Source: Jeotgalibaca sp. MA1X17-3
GTDB taxonomy: Bacteria > Bacillota > Bacilli > Lactobacillales > Aerococcaceae
Direction of reading: 5' to 3'
NCBI RefSeq assembly: GCF_021513155.1
Contig: NZ_CP090983.1
Span: 496,001-560,000 of the forward strand
DNA: 64,000 bases
Shown: positions 34,212-43,041 of the stretch, in pieces
Layout of the letters: every line of letters starts with the position of its first letter
Position numbering within the stretch: the stretch's first letter is position 1
Position numbers and translations under genes: made by a program
The notes under the pieces: model-generated
Told to the model about the DNA's origin: nothing
Database searches by the model: none
Seen by the model: only the letters and a program-made list of their open reading frames with translations

Positions 34212-35629
34212 ATGGTAGTAGGAGATTTCACTGAAGAATTGGATACAATTGTTATTGGTTCTGGCCCAGGTGGATATGTAGCAGCGATTCGTGCTGCACA
34301 ACTGGGACAGAAGGTTACAATTATTGAAAAAGGAGATATTGGCGGAGTGTGCTTAAACGTAGGGTGTATTCCATCCAAAGCGTTGATTACAGCAAGCCAT
34401 CAGTATACAGCTTCTAAGAATTCAGAGATTTTAGGAATTCATACAAAAGAAACCACAATTAATTTTGAGGAAACGCAAAGTTGGAAAGACAATCAAGTTG
34501 TTTCCAAGCTAACTAAAGGCGTAGAAATGCTTTTGAAAAAAATAAAGTAGAGATTTTAAAAGGTGAAGCGTTCTTTATTGATCCGCACACTATTCGAGTA
34601 ATCTTTGACGAAGAAAAAGGAATTGTACAGTCCTATACATTTAATCACGCCATCATTGCTACAGGAAGCCGTCCGATTGAAATCAAAGGATTCCCATTCA
34701 AAGGTCGCGTCATTGATTCAACCGGCGCCTTGAATTTGAAAGAAATTCCTAAAGAACTTGTAGTGATTGGCGGAGGCTATATTGGAATTGAGCTAGCTGG
34801 AGTATATGCTAATTTTGGTACAAAAGTAACCATTCTAGAAGGAACACCGCAAATTTTACCAACATTTGAAAAAGATATGGTGAAATTAGTAGAGGCAGAC
34901 TTCAAGAAGAGAGATGTTTCGGTAGTTACAAGTGCAATGGCTAAATCCGTTGAACAAACGGATGAAAAAGCTACAGTAACCTACGAGGTAGATGGGAAGT
35001 CTGAAACCGTTCAAGCAGACTATGTTCTTGTATGTGTAGGTCGCAGACCAAACACAGATGATATCGGTCTAGTCATGGCTAATATTGATACCGATGAAAA
35101 AGGTTTAATTAAAGTTGATGAGCAGGGACGTACGAATAAACGAGACGTATTTGCTATTGGGGACGTAGTTCCTGGCGCTGCTTTAGCTCATAAAGCAAGT
35201 TATGAAGCAAAGGTAGCAGCAGAAGCAATTAGTGGAGATAAAGGGGCAGCAGTTGATTATTTAGCTATGCCTGCCGTGTGCTTTACAGAACCTGAATTGG
35301 CTGTAGTCGGTTATACTCAAAAAGAAGCAAAAGATTTAGGCTATGATGCAAAGAGCAGTAAATTTCCACTTGGCGGAAATGGTCGCGCATTATCATTAAA
35401 CAAGCCAGAAGGATTTGTCCGCTTAATAACGGATAAAAATACTAATGAACTTTTAGGAGCTCAAATAGTAGGTGTTGGAGCCAGTGATGTAATCGCTGAA
35501 CTAGCATTAGCTCTGGAGCAAGGCTTAACTGTAGAAGATATTTCTTTGACTATTCACAGTCATCCGTCTCTTGCTGAGACCGTTATGGATGCAGCAGAAT
35601 TAGCACTAGGAAAACCAATCCATAGTTAA
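34212..35629 (+). pseudogene. bkdD: Dihydrolipoyl dehydrogenase (E3), single-base frameshift
   Basis: Reoxidises the lipoyl group of E2 using FAD and NAD. Begins DTIVIGSGPGGYVAAIRAAQLG (FAD) and carries the redox disulphide GGVCLNVGCIPSK near residues 44-56. The frame breaks in the A7 run of TTGAAAAAAATAAAG near 34535-34541; one more A gives LLKKNKVEILKGEAFFIDP and an open frame to 35629, 472 residues, the normal size. The second part has the NAD loop VIGGGYIGIELAGVYANFG and the C-terminal HSHPSLAETV. Probably intact in life, since the complex depends on it. Confidence 0.9.
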
Positions 35630-35642
35630 TAGATAACAGAGG

Positions 35643-35689
35643 GGAAAAGCTCATTCGCGAAACAGTGTTGAACCAAATGAGCTTTTTCC
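35643..35689 (+). terminator. Hairpin between lpd and buk
   Basis: GGAAAAGCTCATT pairs with AAATGAGCTTTTTCC, with a T-rich tail. It may reduce expression of the downstream buk gene relative to the dehydrogenase genes. Confidence 0.8.
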
Positions 35690-35729
35690 TTTTTTGTTTG
35701 AATTTATATAGAAGAAAGGGGAATTCCCA

Positions 35730-36818
35730 ATGGTAGATCGTATTGTAGCAATTAATCCAGGAGCAACCTCTACAAAAATAGGTTATTTTGAAAATGATGA
35801 ATTAAAATTTAAAAAAGAGATTACGTACTCTTTAGAAGAGGTTTCTAAATATAGTACCATTTTGGAGCAAGCAGATTTCCGATATCAAGATATTTTAAAA
35901 GCTTTGGAAGAAGAAGGTATAGCAGCAGATTCGTTGGATGGAGTAGTTGGACGAGGAGGATGTCTTCCGCCTGTTGAAGCAGGAGCTTATATAGTAAATG
36001 ATGCGATGCTTACGTGCTTACGTGATTATCCTGTCCTAGAACATGCTTCCAACTTAGGAGCTGGACTAGCACAAAGAATTGCTGAAAAATTTGGAGTAAA
36101 AGATTGTCCATCGTATATCTATGATCCTATAACGGTAGACCAAATGACTGATGTAGCTCGTATCTCTGGTACTGCTCTTTTTGAAAGAAAAAGTATCGCT
36201 CATATGCTCAATATGAGAGCGGTCGGTATTAAAATCGCAAATGAAGAATTACATAAACCTTATGAAGAATGTAATTTAATCGTCGCTCATATTGGTGGGG
36301 GAAGTACAGTCAGTATCCATGAAAAAGGTCGGATTACAGATGTTGTAGCAGATGATGAAGGACTTTTCTCCACAGAACGTGCGGGTGGATTACCTTTGAA
36401 AGAAGTAATTCCTTTATGTTACAAGCATACTGAAAAAGAAATGAATACCCTACTACGAAAAAATGGCGGACTTGTTTCTTATTTTGGAACGAATGATGCG
36501 CGTATAGTAGAAGGAAAAGCAAAAGATGGGGATCAAAAAGCCAAAACGGTTTTAGAAGCGATGGCCTATCAAATAGCTAAAGGAATTGGTCAGCTTGCAA
36601 CTGTAGCAAATGGAAATGTAGATGGTATTATTTTGACAGGTGGGTTAGCGCATTCTGATTACATCACCGATATGGTAAAAGACCGCGTCTCTTTCATTGC
36701 TCCTGTCTACCGTGTGCCGGGTGAAGAAGAATTACTTGCTTTAGCTCAAGGAGCTAGACGTGTACTAAATAAAAAAGAAGAATATCATGTATTCGAAGAA
36801 CCCGAAAATCATCGTTAA
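35730..36818 (+). CDS. buk: Butyrate kinase
   Basis: Forms ATP and a free (branched) short-chain acid from the acyl phosphate made by Ptb. 362 residues of the acetokinase family: AINPGATSTKIGYF at the start, VVGRGGCLPPVEAGAY near residue 71, VAHIGGGSTVSIHEKGRITDVVADDEGLFSTERAG near residues 188-222 and DGIILTGGLAHSDYI near residue 298. ATG follows AGAAAGGGGAATTCCCA. Confidence 0.92.
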   Translation: MVDRIVAINPGATSTKIGYFENDELKFKKEITYSLEEVSKYSTILEQADFRYQDILKALEEEGIAADSLDGVVGRGGCLPPVEAGAYIVNDAMLTCLRDYPVLEHASNLGAGLAQRIAEKFGVKDCPSYIYDPITVDQMTDVARISGTALFERKSIAHMLNMRAVGIKIANEELHKPYEECNLIVAHIGGGSTVSIHEKGRITDVVADDEGLFSTERAGGLPLKEVIPLCYKHTEKEMNTLLRKNGGLVSYFGTNDARIVEGKAKDGDQKAKTVLEAMAYQIAKGIGQLATVANGNVDGIILTGGLAHSDYITDMVKDRVSFIAPVYRVPGEEELLALAQGARRVLNKKEEYHVFEEPENHR

Positions 36819-36853
36819 ATTTTAAATAAAAAAATGTCAGAGTAGGTGAAGCA

Positions 36854-37789
36854 ATGAAAATTACAATCGCTGGATCAGGTGCTATGGGTAGTCGTTTTGG
36901 GGCTCAACTTCAAGAAGCAGGTCATGACGTAACTTTGATCGATTGGTGGACAGAACATATTGAGGCGATCCGTGAAAATGGTTTAATCATTGATGATGGA
37001 GAACAAGAACGTACCGTTAAAATTGCCATTCATTATCCAATAGAAGTAACAGAAGTTGCCGATATTGTTTTCTTATTTACAAAATCAATGGGATTGCCAA
37101 AAATGTTGGAAGATATTCAGCCCATTCTTGGTTCTAAAACAAAAGTTATTTCTCTTTTAAATGGAATTGGCCATGAAGATATCATTAGAAAGTATGTAGA
37201 CAAGAAAAATATTTTTATGGGAGTCACAGTGTTTACTGCGCACTTAAAAGGTCCCGGACAGGTTGCTTTTCATGGAGGAGGCTCCATTGAAATTCAAAAC
37301 TATGCTCGTGGAGAAGAACAAGAAAAGTCTGCTCGGGAGCTTGTTCAAGTATTGGATGAAGCTGGATTAAATGCAATATATAGTTCAGATGTGAAGTTCT
37401 CTATTTGGCGTAAAGCTACTGTTAATGGATGTAATAATGCAATTTGTGCACTACTTGATTGTAATCTAGGCCAGTTCTATTCAACCAAACAAAACCCGGA
37501 AATCATTAAGACGATTATCGAAGAATTTGTTATGGTTGCCAAAGAAAAAAGTGTGGAGATGGATGTGGAAGACCTCATCAAGCATGTAACTGAAATTAGT
37601 TTAAATGCTTCTGATCATTATCCTTCGATGCATCAAGACTTAGATGTGAATAATCGCTTAACTGAAGTTGATTATATCAATGGAGCGGTTGCTCGAATTG
37701 CCAAAGATTATAAATTACGTGCACCTTATAACGAATGCATTACTCAATTAATTCATGTCAAAGAACAAATAATGAATGCTCATGAATAG
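36854..37789 (+). CDS. PanE/ApbA-family reductase (ketopantoate or 2-oxoacid reductase)
   Basis: 311 residues. Rossmann GSGAMGSRFGAQL near residue 6, LLNGIGHEDIIRKYV near residue 102 and KATVNGCNNAICALLDCNLGQF near residue 191, with the family Lys and Asn. Annotated relatives reduce ketopantoate, but in Lactococcus a PanE-type enzyme is a D-2-hydroxyacid dehydrogenase acting on branched-chain keto acids. Its place next to buk and the dehydrogenase genes makes that second role the better guess here. Confidence 0.82.
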   Translation: MKITIAGSGAMGSRFGAQLQEAGHDVTLIDWWTEHIEAIRENGLIIDDGEQERTVKIAIHYPIEVTEVADIVFLFTKSMGLPKMLEDIQPILGSKTKVISLLNGIGHEDIIRKYVDKKNIFMGVTVFTAHLKGPGQVAFHGGGSIEIQNYARGEEQEKSARELVQVLDEAGLNAIYSSDVKFSIWRKATVNGCNNAICALLDCNLGQFYSTKQNPEIIKTIIEEFVMVAKEKSVEMDVEDLIKHVTEISLNASDHYPSMHQDLDVNNRLTEVDYINGAVARIAKDYKLRAPYNECITQLIHVKEQIMNAHE

Positions 37790-37831
37790 AAAAAAGGGGC
37801 TCAAACATTTTGTGTTTGAGTCCCTTTTTTT
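37790..37831 (+). terminator. Bidirectional terminator between panE-like and lysR genes
   Basis: AAAAAGGGGCTCAAACA pairs with TGTTTGAGTCCCTTTTT (one mismatch) and is followed by T. The two genes are convergent. Confidence 0.9.
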
Positions 37832-37846
37832 GATTAGAAGATTTTT

Positions 37847-38731
37847 TTAATTTTCTCTAATACATTCTATGAAGCGAACGGCAGGTTCACTAAGACTTGT
37901 TTCTTTTAATTTTGCAATCCCAACGTTAAACTCACTAGCTTTATCAACGAGGGGAATCCATTTTAGTTCACTGTCTTTACGTATTTTTTTAATGACATCA
38001 GGCATTAAGGTTAGAGTACGAGTTGCCTCTATATTTTTTAAAAGCACTTCCCAATTATTATTTGTAAATATGACATTTGGAGTAAATCCAAAAGCTTCAC
38101 ATCGCTCATATAAAATTTTCCCTAATACATAGTCTTTTGTAAAGGAACAAATTTCATAGCCTTCTAAATCTGGAAATTTAATAGATTTTTTTGCTGCTAG
38201 AGGATGATCAGGAGGAACGACTACAGAAATTTTATAATTCGGGTTTGAAGTTCGTAATTTTTCTATTTCGATAGATGGCTCATAGATTGGAAAAGATAAT
38301 AATCCAAGATCAATTTCCTTATTTGCCAACATCTTTTGAAGAACAACAGATCCATGTTGAATGAAGGTCAATTCAACTTCCGGATTGGAACTGATGTAAT
38401 TTACGATTTGGTCCATGTATTGAATGACAAATAAAGCGGTGATCCCAACTTTCAAAGTCTTTTTTTGATTGTCTCCTCTTAACTGGATATGTTCTAACAT
38501 GTCATCTACATTGGACAGTATGTTTTTACCTTCTTCAAATAGAATTTCTCCTGATTCAGTGAGTTCGATCCCTCTAGTTGTTTGATAAAAAAGACGAGTA
38601 TCTAATTCTTCTTCTAGTTTTTGAATATTCCATGTCAAAGTAGGTTGAGTAACAAATAAGTTTTGAGCTGCGGCGGAATAGCTTTTCGCATTCGCAATAG
38701 CCAAGAAGTAACGTAATTGTCGTAATTCCAA
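37847..38731 (-). CDS. LysR-family transcriptional regulator
   Basis: 294 residues from TTG at 38731, nine bases after AGAAAGGGTG; the longer upstream frame lacks a ribosome site. N-terminal winged HTH: LRQLRYFLAIANAKSYSAAAQNLFVTQPTLTWNIQKLEEELDTRLFYQTTRGIELTESG. The C-terminal substrate-binding domain begins KTLKVGITALFVIQYM. Convergent to the keto-acid cluster, so it is a candidate regulator of it, but LysR proteins usually control a divergent gene, which here is the rsbQ-like operon. Confidence 0.88.
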   Translation of the reverse strand: MELRQLRYFLAIANAKSYSAAAQNLFVTQPTLTWNIQKLEEELDTRLFYQTTRGIELTESGEILFEEGKNILSNVDDMLEHIQLRGDNQKKTLKVGITALFVIQYMDQIVNYISSNPEVELTFIQHGSVVLQKMLANKEIDLGLLSFPIYEPSIEIEKLRTSNPNYKISVVVPPDHPLAAKKSIKFPDLEGYEICSFTKDYVLGKILYERCEAFGFTPNVIFTNNNWEVLLKNIEATRTLTLMPDVIKKIRKDSELKWIPLVDKASEFNVGIAKLKETSLSEPAVRFIECIREN

Positions 38732-38889
38732 CTTTAAAATCACCCTTTCTAAAAAATGATAGCTAACATCTTGTTCCTTCATTATAGTACACATTTACAA
38801 AAAAAGAGGAGGAATATTTTTGCTCTTTTATTTCTAGTCGTAACTCCCAATTAAGGTATTTCCTTATTTTGTGAATATTAATATAAACT

Positions 38890-38918
38890 TTGTGAGAAAA
38901 ACTTTGATAAGGTATACT
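38890..38918 (+). promoter_or_regulatory. Promoter of the rsbQ-like operon
   Basis: TTGTGA (38890-38895) and TATACT (38913-38918) with a 17-base spacer, 58 bases before the ATG. Confidence 0.7.
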
Positions 38919-38976
38919 ATGATGAAAAGAGTTATTCATTAGCGAGTTTCTATTATATAAAGTGAGGTAAAATAAA

Positions 38977-39789
38977 ATGGTAGATGTAATGAAGAGGAAT
39001 CATGTTAAAGTTTTTGGAAAAGGAGAACAACCTTTACTTTTTGGCCATGGTTTTGGCTGTGAACAAAGCATGTGGCAATATATTACTCCAGCTTTTGAAG
39101 AAAAATATAAAATTATTCTTTTTGATTATGTGGGTTCAGGTGCTTCAGATATGGATGCTTACGATTCTGAAAAGTATAGTTCTTTAAAAGGGTATACCCA
39201 AGATTTGTTAGATGTTATTGAAGCATTAAATTTGAAAGATGTATATTTTGTAGGACATTCGATTAGTTCTATGATTGGAATGCTAGCTTCTATTGAAAAG
39301 CCAGAATGTTTTTCAAAACTGATCATGATTGGACCTTCTCCTTGTTATATAAATACAGAAGATGGTTATTATGGAGGGTTTGAAGAAAGTGACGTTCAAG
39401 ATATGCTTGGGATGATGGAAATGAACTTTGTTGGGTGGGCCAATTACCTAGCTCCAATTGCTATGCATGAAAGAGGAGACTCCCTACATACACAGGAACT
39501 TCAGCGTACATTTGTGGCTAATAATCAGGGAATCGCGCGTGAGTTTGCAGAAGTTACTTTCTTTTCAGATTGTAGAAATCAATTAGCATTGGCAAATAAG
39601 CCCACCTTAATTATGCAGTGTTCAGAAGATAGTATTGTTCCAGTCGAAACAGGTGAGTATCTGCACCAACATCTTAAAAACAGTGAAATTCGATATTTGC
39701 AAGCAAAAGGGCATTATCCTCATATTAGTAACCCTGAAGAAACGATTTCAATTATTCAAGAATATCTGAACGGAAAAAGTAAGGAATAA
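38977..39789 (+). CDS. Alpha/beta hydrolase, RsbQ-like
   Basis: 270 residues. GHGFGCEQSMW near residue 24 (oxyanion region), nucleophile Ser96 in VGHSISSMIG, acid Asp in CSEDSIVP near residue 219 and catalytic His in KGHYPHI near residue 247. GFGCxQxMW and the small pocket are typical of the RsbQ/KAI2 group. In B. subtilis RsbQ works with the PAS phosphatase RsbP in energy stress signalling; here the next gene, 15 bases downstream, also starts with a PAS domain but ends in GGDEF. Confidence 0.85.
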   Translation: MVDVMKRNHVKVFGKGEQPLLFGHGFGCEQSMWQYITPAFEEKYKIILFDYVGSGASDMDAYDSEKYSSLKGYTQDLLDVIEALNLKDVYFVGHSISSMIGMLASIEKPECFSKLIMIGPSPCYINTEDGYYGGFEESDVQDMLGMMEMNFVGWANYLAPIAMHERGDSLHTQELQRTFVANNQGIAREFAEVTFFSDCRNQLALANKPTLIMQCSEDSIVPVETGEYLHQHLKNSEIRYLQAKGHYPHISNPEETISIIQEYLNGKSKE

Positions 39790-39804
39790 AGGAGACTATA
39801 TAAA

Positions 39805-40775
39805 ATGGAAGTCCGGTTAAAGAATGCACCTTGTGGATATTTAAAACTCGATCATAAAAGTTTTCTTATCGAGGCCAATGATACCTTCTTGAATGAAATG
39901 GGTTATAAAAAACAAGAGGTAGTAGGACAACACATTGAAAGCTTCTTGAAACCAGCAAATAAAATGGTCTTCCATTCCTATTTTTATCCAAATATTAATC
40001 TTTTTGGCGCAGTCGATGAACTGTATATTAAATTCAAAAATGGTGAAGGCGAAGAAACCCCTTTCTTAATGAACGCTTGTCAGGTTGAAGGTGATTCAGA
40101 AAAATTTGTTGATTGTATCTTGATGCCCATGCGAAAACGAATTGACTATGAAATGGAACTACGAGCATCCAAGAAAAAAATAGAAGATGCCTATCTAAAA
40201 AATGAACATGCCTTAATTGAACTTGAAAATATTTATCAAGAAATCGAAGAAAAACAAAATGATCTATTACTATTAAATGAAAAGTTAAAAAGACTAGCAA
40301 ATACAGATCAGCTTACTGAATTCCAAATCGTAGACTATTTGAAATAAAGTTAGCAGAACTGGTTGAACGTTCCCAACAAGAAAAAGCTTCTTTTTCTTTA
40401 CTGATGATTGATATTGATCATTTCAAATACGTGAATGATACGTATGGTCATCCTGTTGGAGATCATGTCCTCTTAAATATAGCTCAATTGATGCAAGAAC
40501 GTATCCCGGTAGAATCCATGGTATCTCGCTATGGTGGTGAAGAATTTGTTGTGCTTTTAGCAGATACAAATGAAAAAGAAGCATTGAATTTAGCTATAAA
40601 TATTAATCAATTAGTAGAACGTTCAAAATGCCATCCCACTCATTTGATTACCGTGAGTATTGGTGTAGCTATGTTTTTAGAAGGAGATTCAGCAATAGAT
40701 ATTACTGAAAAGGCGGATAAAGCTCTCTATACTTCTAAAAAAAATGGGAGAAATCAAGTTACTCTTTTCAGCTGA
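39805..40775 (+). pseudogene. PAS-GGDEF diguanylate cyclase, single-base frameshift
   Basis: PAS domain at residues 1-115 (NAPCGYLKLDHKSFLIEANDTFLNEMGYKKQEVVGQ), a coiled coil (residues 118-168), then GGDEF. The frame breaks at DQLTE; one more G near 40317 gives DQLTGIPNRRLFEIKLAELVER, the canonical GGDEF opening, and an open frame to 40775, 323 residues. The active site is RYGGEEF and the metal site DIDHFKYVND, so it should make cyclic di-GMP. There is no RxxD inhibitory site at the usual place. Unlike most breaks here this one is not in an A/T run. Confidence 0.85.
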
Positions 40776-40782
40776 AAAATAT

Positions 40783-40825
40783 AAAAGACATATCTTCTGC
40801 CTGTGCAGAGCAAGAGATGTCTTTT
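40783..40825. terminator. Terminator between GGDEF and pseudouridine synthase genes
   Basis: AAAAGACATATCTT pairs with AAGAGATGTCTTTT with one mismatch around a 15-base loop; convergent genes. Confidence 0.75.
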
Positions 40826-40838
40826 ATACTGAATAAAA

Positions 40839-41756
40839 TTATTTTGATTTTGAATAAAAAGTAGATGGAGCAGGTGCATGATATTGCACGAGTTCATTTG
40901 TCCGAGGATGAAGGAACGCGAGTGTAGATGCATGCAGACCTAATCGATTCAAAGGATTCGTAACAGAACCATATTTTTTATCCCCTACTACTGGATGATC
41001 AATATCTTGTAAGTGAACTCGAATTTGATTTTTTCGGCCGGTTTCTAACTCTACTTCTAATAAAGAATAGTGTTCATTTCCTTGGATCTTTTTGTAATGA
41101 GTAACGGCATGTTTTCCACCATTGTCTACAGGACTGGAATAGACTTTCATTGACTTGCTTTCTGTAAGCCAAGAAGAAATGGTTGCTTCTTTTTCAGGGA
41201 TTTCACCTTCGACAAGAGCAATATAAATCCGTTCTTCTACAATTTCTTTCCAATTCGTTTGTAAAGAATTTTTAACTTCTTCTGTTTTTGCAAAAACCAT
41301 GACTCCAGAAGTATCCCGATCGAGTCGGTGAACAATGAATATCCGTTTTTTACGGTTTTCTTCTTTTACATATTGTGTCAATTGGCGATAGGCAGTCATT
41401 TCTTCTGGTTGGTTTGCTGCTACAGAAAGAACGCCAGCATCTTTATTGATTACTATAATATCGTCGTCTTCATGTAGTAAAGTTATCCCGATGAGGGCCG
41501 TTTGTTTTATAGATTCTCTATTGCTCTGAATCCCAACTTTTTGTCCAGGTTTTAAAGGATGGTTATGTTGCGTAATGATTTCTCCATCGACATGAACTTG
41601 TCCTCGAGTCAGTAAAGATTTTACAGAGTTCCGACTTTTATTCGTGATTGTCTGTAAAAGAAATGCGAGTAATTCTGTTGGCTCTTCTACGGTGTAGGAG
41701 GTAATATCCTTTTTAAGGGAAGAGTTATCTTTGCGTCGTTTTTTAATGGTAGCCAC
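40839..41756 (-). CDS. RluA-family pseudouridine synthase
   Basis: 305 residues. N-terminal S4-like RNA-binding domain (residues 25-90, SVKSLLTRGQVHVDGEIITQHNHPLKPGQKV), then the catalytic domain with IVHRLDRDTSGVMVFAKT near residue 142 (Asp in HRLDR) and ELETGRKNQIRVHLQDIDHPVVGDKKYG near residue 236. Modifies uridine in rRNA; which RluD/RluC-type site is not determinable here. Confidence 0.92.
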   Translation of the reverse strand: MATIKKRRKDNSSLKKDITSYTVEEPTELLAFLLQTITNKSRNSVKSLLTRGQVHVDGEIITQHNHPLKPGQKVGIQSNRESIKQTALIGITLLHEDDDIIVINKDAGVLSVAANQPEEMTAYRQLTQYVKEENRKKRIFIVHRLDRDTSGVMVFAKTEEVKNSLQTNWKEIVEERIYIALVEGEIPEKEATISSWLTESKSMKVYSSPVDNGGKHAVTHYKKIQGNEHYSLLEVELETGRKNQIRVHLQDIDHPVVGDKKYGSVTNPLNRLGLHASTLAFLHPRTNELVQYHAPAPSTFYSKSK

Positions 41757-41865
41757 TTCCTTTTCTTAAGTGAAACGTTCATTCTTCGCGTTTCCCTATC
41801 ATTATACAGTATAATGGAAACAAGAATAAAAGGATATGTTTCTATAAAATGATGGAGGTAGTGAA

Positions 41866-42756
41866 ATGGATTGGATACGTCGCTTTTCTGAATCTTATCC
41901 CTTGTTAATAAATGTGATTTGGTTTCTTATATTTTTCATTCTTCTTTATGTCACGAGACGATTCCTTTTGAATCGGCTATATGGAAAATTAAAAAATTCA
42001 GGCCATTGGTATGTTGCTCGGAAAATAGCTCGCTGGATAAACAACTTTTTATTATTTATCGTTTTCATGTATATTTTTGGAAGAAATCTAACAGGCTTCA
42101 CTACCGCAATTGGACTCGCTGGAGCTGGAGTAACCTATGCGCTTCGAGAAGTCATTGTTAGTATAGCAGGATGGTTTGCCATCTTATTTGGTGATTTTTT
42201 TGAAACGGGTGATCGAGTTCTGCTCGGAGGAATCAAAGGAGATGTCGTAGATATTGGAGTGCTGCGAACCACCTTGATGGAAATTGGTGAATGGGTAGAT
42301 GGTGACCAGTATACGGGTAGAATTGTGCGAGTTGCGAATAGTTATATTTTTAATTCGCCTGTTTACAATTATGCCGCAGATTTTAAATTTCTTTGGGATG
42401 AAATTCAAATTCCATTACGTTTTGAAAGTGATATGCAGCTAGCTAAAATAATTTTATTAGAGGTAGCAAAAAAGCATACAGAATTGTACAATAGAGAAGC
42501 AGCAGTTGCTTGGGAAAATATGAAACGACGTTATAAACTAGAAAATGCTTCTTTAGAAAACCAAGTATATCTTACCTTTGATGATAACTGGGCAGAAGTA
42601 AGCTTACGGTATGTAGTTGATTATCGTGAACGTAGAAGTACGAAAGATAAGCTTTTTACTGAAATTCTTCAACGATTTGAACAAGAAGGCGATCGTATAG
42701 AGATTGCTTCAGAAACAATCGAAGTAATTTCAGGGGGCAGTACAAAAATGAGGTGA
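41866..42756 (+). CDS. MscS-family mechanosensitive channel
   Basis: 296 residues. Two to three membrane helices, the last being the glycine/alanine-rich pore helix (FTTAIGLAGAGVTYALREVIVSIAGWFAILFGDFFETGDRVLLGG near residues 75-120), then the cytoplasmic beta domain. Small YkuT/YhdY-size member with an extended C-terminal region. Expected to release solutes on osmotic downshock. Its stop overlaps the next gene's possible GTG. Confidence 0.88.
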   Translation: MDWIRRFSESYPLLINVIWFLIFFILLYVTRRFLLNRLYGKLKNSGHWYVARKIARWINNFLLFIVFMYIFGRNLTGFTTAIGLAGAGVTYALREVIVSIAGWFAILFGDFFETGDRVLLGGIKGDVVDIGVLRTTLMEIGEWVDGDQYTGRIVRVANSYIFNSPVYNYAADFKFLWDEIQIPLRFESDMQLAKIILLEVAKKHTELYNREAAVAWENMKRRYKLENASLENQVYLTFDDNWAEVSLRYVVDYRERRSTKDKLFTEILQRFEQEGDRIEIASETIEVISGGSTKMR

Positions 42757-42761
42757 ATAGG

Positions 42762-42992
42762 TTGTATTTGAATGTTATAGAAACAGCTGAATATATTGAT
42801 GTACCCGTTAGTGAAATTGAAAGATTGATTCGAGAAGGTCAAATTCGTACCATAAAATACGAGGAAGAAATTTTGATTAATCGGAATCAATTTAAACTTT
42901 TTATAAAAGAACGAAAAAAATATGAACAAGAATTAAGGGATTACTTGGAAGAGCCAATCCCAGAAGATATTGATGTTAAAGATGAGGATTAA
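42762..42992 (+). CDS. Small HTH (excisionase-like, MerR-fold) DNA-binding protein
   Basis: 76 residues. LNVIETAEYIDVPVSEIERLIREGQIRTIKYEEEILINRNQFKLFIKERKKYEQELRDYL resembles helix-turn-helix domains of excisionase and MerR-type proteins, followed by an acidic tail (EEPIPEDIDVKDED). I choose TTG at 42762, six bases after GAGGTG; GTG at 42753 is an alternative. Coupled to the MscS gene. No phage context, so a chromosomal regulator or cell-shape-linked factor is more likely than an excisionase. Confidence 0.7.
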   Translation: MYLNVIETAEYIDVPVSEIERLIREGQIRTIKYEEEILINRNQFKLFIKERKKYEQELRDYLEEPIPEDIDVKDED

Positions 42993-43041
42993 AGCAGTTC
43001 ATTAATCTTCATGAATTTTTAAAAAGTAGGTGAATAGAGTA

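Noticed and set aside
42753..42992. Prophage excisionase
   Set aside because: The protein has an excisionase-like HTH, but no integrase, phage genes or attachment repeats lie nearby and it is coupled to an MscS gene.
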